Origin: JAVJPJ01 sp040217295
GTDB taxonomy: Bacteria > Pseudomonadota > Alphaproteobacteria > Rhodobacterales > Rhodobacteraceae
DNA: 15,497 bases
NCBI GenBank assembly: GCA_964460185.1
Contig: CAYWTM010000080.1
Location: 1-15,497, forward strand
Reading direction: 5' to 3'
The notes beneath the pieces are model-generated. The model made no database searches. It saw only the letters and a list, made by a program, of their open reading frames with translations, and was not told the DNA's origin. Position 1 is the first letter of the stretch, and each line of letters opens with the position of its first letter. Below are positions 6,580 to 13,547 of the stretch, piece by piece. The position numbers and the translations under genes are program-made.

Positions 6580-7542
6580 ATGAGCGAGGCAGGCGAAACG
6601 CCAGAGGGTCAGGTGGCAGATGCCGTTCGCGGCAATTGGGTCGATCGTATCGCCCCCGCACCCACACGGCCCTACCTGCGGCTCAGCCGGGCCGATAGGC
6701 CCATCGGAACCTGGCTCTTGCTGTTGCCGTGCTGGTGGGCCCTGTTTCTGGCCGCCGCCGCCGGGGGCGACGGTCTGTCGGCCTATGACGTGTGGCTGTT
6801 TGCCGGATCGGCACTGGGCGCGTTCTTGATGCGCGGCGCGGGATGCACGTGGAACGACATCACCGACCGCGATTTTGACGCCGCTGTCGCACGCACGAAA
6901 TCGCGCCCGATCCCGTCGGGCCAGGTCACGCCCCGGCAGGCGATGATCTGGCTGGTGGTCCAGTCGCTGGTCGCGTTCTGCATCTTGCTGACCTTCAACC
7001 TGAACGCCATCGTGCTTGGCATCGCGTCCCTCGGCACCGTTGCGATCTACCCGTTTGCCAAACGGTTCACATGGTGGCCGCAGGTGTTCCTGGGCCTTGC
7101 CTTCAACTGGGGCGCGTTGCTTTTGTGGACGGCGCAATCGGGGCAACTGGGCTGGCCGGCGGTGGTGCTGTATCTGGGCGGCATCGCCTGGACGTTGTTC
7201 TACGACACGATCTATGCCCATCAAGATACAGAGGATGACGCCTTGATCGGGGTGAAATCCACGGCACGGCTCTTCGGTGCGAACTCCCGCATCTGGCTGC
7301 GCGGGTTCTTGATCGCGACCGTCGCGCTGGTGGGGCTGGCGGCGCTGATGGCACTGGGGGGCGCATCGGTCCTGGCGCTGGTGCTGGCATTGGTCGGCGT
7401 CTGGGCCATGGGATGGCACATGGTGTGGCAGTTGCAGCGACTGGATATCGACGATCCGGAAAACTGCATGCTCCTGTTTCGGTCGAACCGCGACGCCGGG
7501 TTGATCCCTGCGCTGTTTTTCGCCCTCGCCGCACTGGTTTGA
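6580..7542 (+). CDS. ubiA: 4-hydroxybenzoate polyprenyltransferase
   Basis: UbiA attaches the polyprenyl tail to 4-hydroxybenzoate in the inner membrane, the first membrane step of ubiquinone synthesis. The 320-residue protein shows both Asp-rich prenyl-diphosphate/Mg2+ motifs: N92-D-I-T-D96-R-D-F-D100 followed by the RTKSRP sequence (105-110), and Y208-D-T-I-Y-A-H-Q-D216-T-E-D219-D220. The RPYLRLSRADRPIGTWLLLLP segment (30-50) is the usual entry into the first helix. About eight or nine hydrophobic helices follow. The N-terminal ~28 residues are hydrophilic. ATG 6580 is used; a GTG at 6613 would remove 11 residues and is possible. It is divergent from rsmE with only 12 bp between start codons, so its promoter must lie inside rsmE coding sequence unless the start is further in. 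Confidence 0.95.
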   Translation: MSEAGETPEGQVADAVRGNWVDRIAPAPTRPYLRLSRADRPIGTWLLLLPCWWALFLAAAAGGDGLSAYDVWLFAGSALGAFLMRGAGCTWNDITDRDFDAAVARTKSRPIPSGQVTPRQAMIWLVVQSLVAFCILLTFNLNAIVLGIASLGTVAIYPFAKRFTWWPQVFLGLAFNWGALLLWTAQSGQLGWPAVVLYLGGIAWTLFYDTIYAHQDTEDDALIGVKSTARLFGANSRIWLRGFLIATVALVGLAALMALGGASVLALVLALVGVWAMGWHMVWQLQRLDIDDPENCMLLFRSNRDAGLIPALFFALAALV

Positions 7543-7553
7543 TTGAACCCGTT

Positions 7554-7565
7554 CAGGGAACCCTG
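7554..7565. repeat. Short inverted repeat between ubiA and the OmpA-like gene
   Basis: CAGGG and CCCTG arms flank two A residues just after the ubiA stop, with GTT and AAC further out (7551-7553 and 7567-7569), so the symmetry is a little longer but off by one base. The 2-nt centre rules out a stable hairpin. It could be an operator for the OmpA-like gene starting at 7607, or chance. Confidence 0.25.
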
Positions 7566-7606
7566 TAACCCATGCAAAACACCGGGCAGCGGAACGCTTT
7601 TTGATC

Positions 7607-9565
7607 ATGAACCGGATCCCCTTCATTCTTACCATCGCCTCCGTCGTCGGAGGCCTTGTCCTGTCGGTGTTCGCCGCCGGGTTCCTGGCCGTCGCGATGG
7701 AACGCAGGTCCATCGAGGCGGTCGAAGCCGGGCTGAACCAGAGCGGGATGGACTGGGTCGAGGTTTCGGCCAATGGCCTGCAGGTTTTCCTGGATGGAAC
7801 AGCCCCAAGCGAGGCCGCCAACTTCCGCGCGTTCAGCCGTGCGGGCTCGGTCATCGACGCCGACCGGATCGTGAACCGGATGGAAGTGGCCCGTCAGGAT
7901 ACGGCCGCCCCGCCACGCTTTTCCGTGGACATGCTGCGCAACTCCGATGGCATCCAGGTGATCGGGCTGGTCCCTCTCGAAACCGGGGATTCCGCCATTA
8001 CCCTGACCCTGTCGGACATGGCCGACGGGATCGAGGTCGCCAATCTGGTGGAAATGGTCGATTTTCCGGCACCGGATAATTGGGAGAACGCGCTGGCCTA
8101 CGGGTTGCGCGCCCTGCGTGAATTGCCGCGATCCAAGGTGACGGTCTATTCGGACCGGGTCGAGGTTCAGGCCGTCAGCGAAAGCGTCGCCCAGCGCGCG
8201 GACTTCATCGCGGCGCTGCAAAGCAACCAACCACGCGGTGTGCAGGTGGTGCTGGATATCTCGGCGCCGCGCCCCGTCATCACGCCGTTCACCTTTCGCT
8301 TTGTCATCGACACCGAAGGGGCGCGGTTCGAAACCTGCGCCGCCGATACGCTGGCGGCGCGCAACCAGATCGTGCAAGCCGCCGAGGCCGCAGGCGCGAC
8401 CAATCTGCAAACCTGCTCCATCGGGCTTGGTGTGCCATCGCCGCAATGGGGCAGCGCCATCGCGACGGCGATCGCGGCCGTGGCCGAACTGGGCACGGGG
8501 ACGGTTGCGTTTTCGGATGCCGATGTGACCCTGATCGCCATGGAAGGCACCGACCCGAACGAGTTCGACAGGGTCATCGGTGAACTTGCGGCGGCACTGC
8601 CCGATGTCTTTTCCCTTCAAGGGGTCCTGCCCGAACCCACGCCGGACCAGGCCGCCAACAGCGGGCCGGTGCGGTTTCAGGCCACCCTTTCGGACAGCGG
8701 GCGCGTTCGGTTGCGCGGACGCGTTCCCGAAGGTCCCATTGGCCGTTCGGTCGAGGCCTATGCCCGTGCCCTGTTCGGCGGCGGCAATACCGATGTGGCG
8801 ACACGCGCGGTCACCGATCTTCCGCAAGGATGGTCCCTGCGTGTCATGGCTGGCCTGCAGGCGCTTTCGACGCTGAATGACGGAACCCTGACAGTGGATC
8901 GCGACCTGCTTTTGCTGCAGGGCAATACCGGCAACCCCGATGCCATTTCGGATCTCACGCGGCTGTTGGGCGAAGAACTGGGGCAGGCCGCCGCGTTCGA
9001 ACTGAACGTGACCTATGTCGAGGCGCTCGATCCCATCGCGTCGCTGCCCACCCCCGAGGAATGCGTCGCCCGCATCCAGGCAGTTCAGGACGAGACCAAG
9101 ATCGTGTTTGATCCGGGATCCATCGAAATTACCGACGAAGCGGGCGACATCCTCGACCAAATCGCGCAGATCTTGCCCGATTGCCGTCATGTGCGCATGG
9201 AAATCGCCGGACACACCGACAGCCAGGGCCGCGAAGAGATGAACCTGAACCTCAGCCAGGCGCGGGCGGAATCGGTTCTGAACGGACTTTTGGCGCGCAG
9301 CGTGCTGGTGTCGAACCTGACCGCGCAGGGCTATGGCGAAACCCAGCCGATCACCTCGAACGAGACCGAAGAGGGCCGGGAATCGAACCGCCGCATCGAA
9401 TTCCGCCTTTTTTCGACCGCCACCGAGGGCGAAGAGATGGACGACACCGATCAGGATTTGCCCGAGGGCGAAGACGGTGAACAACAAGCCCCATCGGCCG
9501 AATCCAGGCCGGTGCCACGCCCCGACAGCATTGCCGAAGCCGCCGCCGCGGCCCGGGACGGATAG
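7607..9565 (+). CDS. Envelope protein with BON-like modules and C-terminal OmpA peptidoglycan-binding domain
   Basis: A 652-residue protein. Residues about 5-32 are a hydrophobic signal or anchor helix with no clear-cut cleavage site. The region 36-490 reads as several related alpha/beta modules that look BON-like, the first at about 36-95 (S-x-E-A-V-E-A-G-L onset, then a V-x-V-x-x-x-G-L-x-V-x-L-x-G-T-A strand pair). The OmpA/Pal domain lies at about 495-605, with the GHTDSQG loop (535-541, D537 being the family's diaminopimelate-contacting Asp) and NRRIEFRL (594-601). A Glu/Asp- and Pro-rich tail (about 603-640) and an Ala-rich end follow. It probably tethers the envelope to peptidoglycan in the periplasm. 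BON plus OmpA domain combinations are known, for example mycobacterial ArfA; the BON assignment here is by eye. ATG 7607 is chosen over TTG 7601. A two-cistron unit with the next gene is likely. Confidence 0.85.
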   Translation: MNRIPFILTIASVVGGLVLSVFAAGFLAVAMERRSIEAVEAGLNQSGMDWVEVSANGLQVFLDGTAPSEAANFRAFSRAGSVIDADRIVNRMEVARQDTAAPPRFSVDMLRNSDGIQVIGLVPLETGDSAITLTLSDMADGIEVANLVEMVDFPAPDNWENALAYGLRALRELPRSKVTVYSDRVEVQAVSESVAQRADFIAALQSNQPRGVQVVLDISAPRPVITPFTFRFVIDTEGARFETCAADTLAARNQIVQAAEAAGATNLQTCSIGLGVPSPQWGSAIATAIAAVAELGTGTVAFSDADVTLIAMEGTDPNEFDRVIGELAAALPDVFSLQGVLPEPTPDQAANSGPVRFQATLSDSGRVRLRGRVPEGPIGRSVEAYARALFGGGNTDVATRAVTDLPQGWSLRVMAGLQALSTLNDGTLTVDRDLLLLQGNTGNPDAISDLTRLLGEELGQAAAFELNVTYVEALDPIASLPTPEECVARIQAVQDETKIVFDPGSIEITDEAGDILDQIAQILPDCRHVRMEIAGHTDSQGREEMNLNLSQARAESVLNGLLARSVLVSNLTAQGYGETQPITSNETEEGRESNRRIEFRLFSTATEGEEMDDTDQDLPEGEDGEQQAPSAESRPVPRPDSIAEAAAAARDG

Positions 9566-9568
9566 GAG
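9564..9568 (+). promoter_or_regulatory. Strong ribosome binding site AGGAG for the small membrane/coiled-coil gene
   Basis: AGGAG overlaps the TAG stop (9563-9565) of the OmpA-like gene and lies 9 nt before ATG 9578. It fixes the start of the next gene and suggests re-initiation by ribosomes finishing the upstream one. Confidence 0.7.
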
Positions 9569-9577
9569 ACCTGCCCC

Positions 9578-9910
9578 ATGGACCGTGTCCAGTTCATCAT
9601 TGCCATCGCGCTGATCCTGTTCGTCGCCTTCGCGCTCGGGTGGTTGGCCCACTGGCTGATCACCCGGTTTTCCCAGGTCTCAAGCGCGGACCTGAACGAG
9701 CTGGAGGCGCTCGCCAAGGCGTTGCACGATGCCGAGGAAACCCGCGATCAGGCCATCGCCTACCTGCAACAACGCGAGGCGGAACTGACCGGGCAGCTCA
9801 GCCAGACCGAGGCGGAACTGCGCGCCGCGATGGAAGGGCTGCGTGATGCGCGACTGGAAGCCGAAGATCTGCGCGGCTACATCGAACAGCAAAACCAGGC
9901 GTCCAGCTAA
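9578..9910 (+). CDS. Small single-pass membrane protein with coiled coil
   Basis: A 110-residue protein that I cannot assign to a named family. Residues 5-28 form one membrane helix. From about 36 to 106 the sequence is rich in Ala, Glu, Leu, Gln and Arg with heptad-like Leu/Ala spacing and almost no Pro or Gly, so a long coiled coil in the cytoplasm or periplasm is expected. The start is supported by AGGAG 9 nt upstream. It follows the OmpA/BON-like gene by 12 nt on the same strand, so the two proteins probably act together at the envelope (inference). Its stop is 39 nt from the convergent moaE stop; that gap contains no convincing terminator hairpin. Confidence 0.85.
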   Translation: MDRVQFIIAIALILFVAFALGWLAHWLITRFSQVSSADLNELEALAKALHDAEETRDQAIAYLQQREAELTGQLSQTEAELRAAMEGLRDARLEAEDLRGYIEQQNQASS

Positions 9911-9949
9911 GGCTCGCGCGTAAAACGTCCTTTTCCGTTGATCCGGGGG

Positions 9950-10420
9950 CTATGACTGCTGCGACCAGCGGCCCAGGGCGTCCTCGTCTTCGTCCTTTGC
10001 CGCGACCCACGCCTCACCCGATGCGGTCACTTCCTTTTTCCAGAAGGGCGCGCGGGACTTGAGGTAATCCATCAGGAACTCGGCCGCCTGAAACGCATCG
10101 GCACGGTGCGGCGCGGCGGTGGCCACCATCATGATGGGATCGGACGGGGCAAGCGGGCCGAAACGGTGCAAGATCATCGCGTCGATCAGGCCAAAGCGCG
10201 TGATCGCTTCGGACCGGATCGCGGTCAGGGCCTTTTCGGTCATGCCGGGATAATGCTCGATCTCCATCACGGCCAGGCCGCCGTCCGCCAGATCACGGGT
10301 TATCCCGGAAAAGCTTACGACAGCGCCCGCACCCTGCACGCTATCGGCAAAGGTGTTGAGCTCCGCCCCCATGTCAAAGGCGTCGGCCTGGACGCGCACG
10401 CGATCGGCCACGGCGATCAA
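9950..10420 (-). CDS. moaE: Molybdopterin synthase catalytic subunit
   Basis: MoaE is the large subunit of molybdopterin synthase. Two MoaE and two MoaD convert cyclic pyranopterin monophosphate to molybdopterin in molybdenum cofactor synthesis. The 156-residue length fits. Visible marks are GAVVSFSGITRD (32-43, Arg42 of the substrate pocket), MEIEHYPGMTEKAL (52-65), HRFGPL (85-90), APHRADAF (103-110, active-site His-Arg) and MDYLKSRAPFWKKE (117-130, containing the catalytic Lys residues). The start is probably TTG at 10418-10420 (complement), overlapping the moaD stop TGA as TTGA, an analogue of the usual ATGA coupling. An in-frame GTG three codons later (10409-10411) is the alternative. It is the last gene of the uvrC-pgsA-moaD-moaE run. 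Confidence 0.94.
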   Translation of the reverse strand: MIAVADRVRVQADAFDMGAELNTFADSVQGAGAVVSFSGITRDLADGGLAVMEIEHYPGMTEKALTAIRSEAITRFGLIDAMILHRFGPLAPSDPIMMVATAAPHRADAFQAAEFLMDYLKSRAPFWKKEVTASGEAWVAAKDEDEDALGRWSQQS

Positions 10421-10668
10421 CCGCCCGTCATCGGGGGAAAGAACGCAACTTCGCGCGCGCCGGACAGCGGCGCGTCGCCATCGACCAGTTCCTGATCCAC
10501 GGCGGCACGGATCGCCCCCATGTCGGAAAATGCGTAGGCATAGCCGTCATCGCGGGTGCGCAGTTCGGCCACCAGGTCGGCCACGGTCGCGGCGTCGGTT
10601 TCGACCTGTTCCTGCGCCGTGCCAACCCGTTCGCGAAGCCAGGCAAAATAAAGGATATCAAGCTTCAT
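10417..10668 (-). CDS. moaD: Molybdopterin synthase sulfur-carrier subunit
   Basis: MoaD is a ubiquitin-fold sulfur carrier. Its C-terminal Gly-Gly is adenylated and thiocarboxylated, then delivers sulfur into the MoaE active site. The 83-residue protein starts MKLDILYFAWLRERVG, typical of MoaD, and ends in the expected PPMTGG with the required terminal Gly-Gly (82-83) and no extra residues. The segment VAFFPPMTGG (74-83) is the family signature. The ATG (10666-10668, complement) overlaps the pgsA stop as ATGA and has a purine-rich GAGGGGGA Shine-Dalgarno inside the end of pgsA. Its own stop overlaps the moaE start. Confidence 0.95.
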   Translation of the reverse strand: MKLDILYFAWLRERVGTAQEQVETDAATVADLVAELRTRDDGYAYAFSDMGAIRAAVDQELVDGDAPLSGAREVAFFPPMTGG

Positions 10669-11330
10669 GCCGTCCCCCTCAGATGCGGCAGGGCCTTGCG
10701 GAAATAATCATAGCCGGTGATCAGTGTCAAAATCGCGGCCAGCCACAACAGCACCAGTCCGCCATAAGATACGATCATCAGGCCGTTGTACTTCCACGCG
10801 ACGCCCAGATGGTCCGGGTCGTCCCCGTTCAGAATGCCCGCCAGGCTTTCGCCATCCATGCCAAAGACCTGCATACGGAAATAGTGATCGAACAGGCCCC
10901 ACGCAAACAGCAGCGCGATGGCCACCATCTGCACCGTGGTTTTCCACTTGGCCAATGGCGTGACCTTGAGCGTGCTTGCAGCGCTGCCCAGGAATTCCCG
11001 CAAGCCGGACACGAACACCTCCCGGAACAAGATCGCCGTGACAGGCACCAGCATCCAGCCGGTGATCCCGTGCACCCCCAGCAGGACCGCCAGCGCGATC
11101 ACCACCATCGCCTTGTCGGCAATCGGGTCCAGCATCGCGCCAAAGCGGCTTTCCTGCCCCCATTTGCGCGCCAGCCACCCATCCAGGTAGTCGGTGAGGG
11201 ATGCGAACAGGAACAAGATCAGCGCCACCCAATCCGCATAGGGGCGGATCAAGAACAAGAACGCCAGCCCCACCAAAGGTGCGGCAGCCAGGCGGATCAC
11301 GGTCAGGGTGTTGGGCACGTTCCACTGCAT
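10665..11330 (-). CDS. pgsA: CDP-diacylglycerol--glycerol-3-phosphate 3-phosphatidyltransferase
   Basis: PgsA makes phosphatidylglycerol phosphate from CDP-diacylglycerol and glycerol 3-phosphate in the inner membrane, the committed step to phosphatidylglycerol and cardiolipin. The 221-residue protein starts MQWNVPNTLTVIRL, the classic PgsA opening. It carries the CDP-alcohol phosphotransferase motif D47-x2-D50-G-x2-A-R55-x8-G64-x3-D68-x3-D72 complete. Several membrane helices follow. Compared with short family members there is an insert before the last helices (about 164-190, with the GDDPDHLG sequence). The frame extends upstream into the end of uvrC, but the family match fixes the ATG at 11328-11330 (complement). 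It lies 46 nt after uvrC and its stop overlaps moaD. Confidence 0.95.
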   Translation of the reverse strand: MQWNVPNTLTVIRLAAAPLVGLAFLFLIRPYADWVALILFLFASLTDYLDGWLARKWGQESRFGAMLDPIADKAMVVIALAVLLGVHGITGWMLVPVTAILFREVFVSGLREFLGSAASTLKVTPLAKWKTTVQMVAIALLFAWGLFDHYFRMQVFGMDGESLAGILNGDDPDHLGVAWKYNGLMIVSYGGLVLLWLAAILTLITGYDYFRKALPHLRGTA

Positions 11331-11376
11331 GATGGATGCGTAGCGCGTTCCGCCCCGCTGCGGAAGAGGCTCCGCC

Positions 11377-13245
11377 CTATCCGCGTTCGTGGAAATAGTC
11401 ATAGATCTTCTGGGCCAGCCCCTCGCTGATGCCATCCACGGCCTTCAGATCGGCAAGATTGGCGCGCCCGACCGCCTTGGCGCTGCCGAAATGCGCCAGA
11501 AGCGCGCGCTTTCGCGTGCCGCCGACGCCGGGAACATCGTCCAGCGGCGTGGCCGACACCGCCTTGGATCGTTTCGCGCGATGCGCCCCGATGGCAAAGC
11601 GATGCGCCTCATCGCGCATGCGTTGCACGAAATACAGCACCGGGTCATTGCGTTTCAGGGCAAAGACGGACTGGCCGGGCCGGTGGAATTCTTCCTTGCC
11701 CTGATCGCGGTCGATCCCCTTGGCGACACCGATGAACGGCACGTCCTCGACGCCCAGATCATCCATGATCTCCTTGACTGCGCTGATCTGTCCCGCACCA
11801 CCGTCGATCAGCAACAGATCCGGCCAGGCCTCGCTTTCGCGATCGGGGTCTTCTTTCAGCAGGCGCTGGAACCGTCGGGTCAGCACCTCTTTCATCATCC
11901 CGAAATCGTCGCCCGGCGTCAGGCTGTCGCCGCGAATGTTGAACTTGCGATACTGACTTTTCACGAAGCCATCGGGGCCGGCCACGATCATCGCCCCCAC
12001 CGCATGCGCCCCCTGAATATGAGAGTTGTCATAAACTTCGATCCGCTTTGGCGGCGCATCCAGGTCAAAGGCCTCGGCCAAGCCGTCCAGCAGCTTGGTC
12101 TGCGCCTGCCCCTCGGCCAGCCGGCGCGCAAGGCTTTCGCGCGCGTTCCTGAGTGCGCTGTCGATCAGTTCCGCCTTTTCGCCACGCTGCGGCACCAGGA
12201 TTTCCACCCGGCGGCCAAGCTTCTGGGACAAGGCATCGGTCATCAGATCCGCATCCGAGACAGGATGCGACACGATGATCTGACGGGGCGGGTCCTTTTG
12301 ATCGTAGAACTGGCCCAGAAACGCCTCCAGCACCTCGGGTTCGTCGATGTCCGGGCCGACACGCGGATAGTAGTCCTTGTTGCCCCAGTTCTGATTGGCC
12401 CGGATGAAAAAGACCTGCACGCAGGCCTGCCCGCCTTCCATGTGCAAGGCGATCACATCCGCCTCACGCACGCCGCGCGGGTTGATGCCTTGGGCGGACT
12501 GCACATTGGTCAGGGCCCGGATACGGTCCCGCAGGGCGGCCGCGCGTTCGAATTCCATCGCCTCGGATGCGGTGGCCATCTGCGTGGCCAGATGGGCCTG
12601 AAGCTCGGTTGAGTCACCCTTCAGAAACCGAACGGCATCCGCTACGGACGCATCGTAGTCATCGGCGCTGATATGGCCCACGCAAGGGGCCGAACAGCGC
12701 TTGATCTGGTACAGCAAACACGGCCGCGTGCGGCTTTCGAAGGTCGCATCGGTGCAGTTGCGCAGCAAGAACACCTTTTGCAGCTGGTTCAGCGTTCGAT
12801 TGACCGCGCCCGCGCTGGCGAAGGGGCCGAAATAGTCGCCTTTTTCCGTCTTGGCGCCGCGATGTTTCTTGATCTGGGGAAAGTCATGCGCACGACTGAC
12901 CAGGATGTTGGGAAAGCTTTTGTCATCGCGCAGCAGCACGTTGTAGCGCGGCTTGAGCTGCTTGATGAGGTTCTGCTCCAGCAACAGAGCCTCGGTTTCC
13001 GTGCGCGTCGTCAGGAACATCATCGAGGCCGTGTCGCGGATCATCCGTGCGATGCGCGGGCTGTGCCCCGTCGGTTTGGCGTAATTCGAAACGCGCTTTT
13101 TCAGCGCCCGGGCCTTGCCCACATACAGAACTCGCGATTGTGCATCGAGCATCCGGTAGACACCGGGCGAATTGTCCAGCGTCTTGAGGTATCCATGGAT
13201 CACCTCGTGCCCGGCGGGGGGCTGTGGTCGAGACGTTTCAGACAT
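11377..13245 (-). CDS. uvrC: Excinuclease ABC subunit C
   Basis: UvrC makes both incisions around a bulky lesion after UvrA/UvrB loading in nucleotide excision repair. The 622-residue protein has all domains in order. The GIY-YIG nuclease is at about 26-104 (GVY 28-30, YVGKA 41-45, TETEALLLEQNLIK 82-95). A Cys cluster C164, C176, C184 and C188 fits the reported iron-sulfur site. The UVR motif for UvrB binding is at about 213-247. The RNase H-like C-terminal nuclease has IEVYDNSHIQG and LLLIDGGAGQ. Tandem helix-hairpin-helix elements make up the last ~60 residues (DDVPGVG and then VDGIS). The start ATG (13243-13245, complement) gives MSETSRPQ; the open frame continues upstream into intergenic DNA but without family similarity. 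It probably leads the uvrC-pgsA-moaDE transcript. Confidence 0.96.
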   Translation of the reverse strand: MSETSRPQPPAGHEVIHGYLKTLDNSPGVYRMLDAQSRVLYVGKARALKKRVSNYAKPTGHSPRIARMIRDTASMMFLTTRTETEALLLEQNLIKQLKPRYNVLLRDDKSFPNILVSRAHDFPQIKKHRGAKTEKGDYFGPFASAGAVNRTLNQLQKVFLLRNCTDATFESRTRPCLLYQIKRCSAPCVGHISADDYDASVADAVRFLKGDSTELQAHLATQMATASEAMEFERAAALRDRIRALTNVQSAQGINPRGVREADVIALHMEGGQACVQVFFIRANQNWGNKDYYPRVGPDIDEPEVLEAFLGQFYDQKDPPRQIIVSHPVSDADLMTDALSQKLGRRVEILVPQRGEKAELIDSALRNARESLARRLAEGQAQTKLLDGLAEAFDLDAPPKRIEVYDNSHIQGAHAVGAMIVAGPDGFVKSQYRKFNIRGDSLTPGDDFGMMKEVLTRRFQRLLKEDPDRESEAWPDLLLIDGGAGQISAVKEIMDDLGVEDVPFIGVAKGIDRDQGKEEFHRPGQSVFALKRNDPVLYFVQRMRDEAHRFAIGAHRAKRSKAVSATPLDDVPGVGGTRKRALLAHFGSAKAVGRANLADLKAVDGISEGLAQKIYDYFHERG

Positions 13246-13474
13246 GAATTTCGAGGTCCCGCGATTCCCTTGATGGCTGCAATGGAATGATCGCTCGCGC
13301 AAGCCCCGAGCTTTCCACCGCTCCTGTGGATAACCATGAGGAAAAAACCGGGACCAGCGAAATTTTCCTTTGTTTTTGGCACAGTTCGACGTGTTGCTGA
13401 ATTTTTGGGCGCTCGTGCATGGCCTTGTTATCAATAATAATTTTTTTCGATATCTTGCCGCGTCATGTGGCTGT

Positions 13475-13491
13475 CACGTAAATTATACGTG
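13475..13491. repeat. 17-bp palindrome, candidate operator
   Basis: CACGTA (13475-13480) and TACGTG (13486-13491) are perfect inverted arms around AATTA. Flanking GT and GAC nearly extend the symmetry. It lies in the AT-rich gap upstream of uvrC, about 230 bp from its start codon. The AT centre argues against a stable RNA hairpin and for a dimeric regulator site. Confidence 0.45.
13482..13487 (-). promoter_or_regulatory. Possible minus-strand -10 element (TATAAT) inside the palindrome
   Basis: On the minus strand the palindrome contains an exact TATAAT. No good -35 is visible at 15-18 nt (for example CCGTTA at 16 nt), so the promoter call is weak. If real, it would give uvrC a leader of roughly 230 nt and place the palindrome as an operator over the -10. 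Confidence 0.25.
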
Positions 13492-13547
13492 GACGTCACA
13501 CTGTAACGGCCAGTGGACAACTGTGCTGGTTGCTTGTTTCGATTGGG

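Larger units (their letters stand above)
13246..13547. other. AT-rich intergenic region upstream of uvrC
   Basis: This 302-bp stretch between the SDR stop and the uvrC start holds no convincing gene; short open frames crossing it lack family features and ribosome sites. It is unusually AT-rich for this genome in the middle: 13428-13454 carries TTATCAATAATAA, a run of seven T and CGATATC. TATCAA (13429-13434) matches the first half of the IHF consensus, but the second half (TTR) does not match. A 17-bp palindrome lies at 13475-13491. The region must contain the uvrC promoter unless uvrC is read through from the SDR gene. I found no alphaproteobacterial LexA box (GTTC-N7-GTTC) and no obvious rho-independent terminator. 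Confidence 0.7.

Noticed and set aside
5836..7854. A very long minus-strand open frame (672 residues) covering rsmE and all of ubiA antisense
   Set aside because: Only the part from the ATG at 6567 looks like RsmE; the rest is an Arg/Gln/Pro-rich shadow of ubiA in a GC-rich genome.
7553..9652. A 699-residue minus-strand open frame opposite the OmpA-like gene
   Set aside because: Composition rich in His, Gln, Gly and Arg with no motif; the plus strand has a signal helix, an OmpA domain and a good downstream gene. It is a shadow frame.
9911..9949. Terminator between the convergent coiled-coil gene and moaE
   Set aside because: Only short, imperfect complementarity (CGT/ACG) is visible; no stable stem.
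11389..12612. A 407-residue plus-strand open frame opposite uvrC
   Set aside because: Antisense shadow; UvrC domains on the minus strand are complete.
13384..13400. Possible LexA (SOS) box near uvrC: GTTC followed by GTTG
   Set aside because: Spacing is 5 nt and the second half differs from the alphaproteobacterial GTTC-N7-GTTC pattern.
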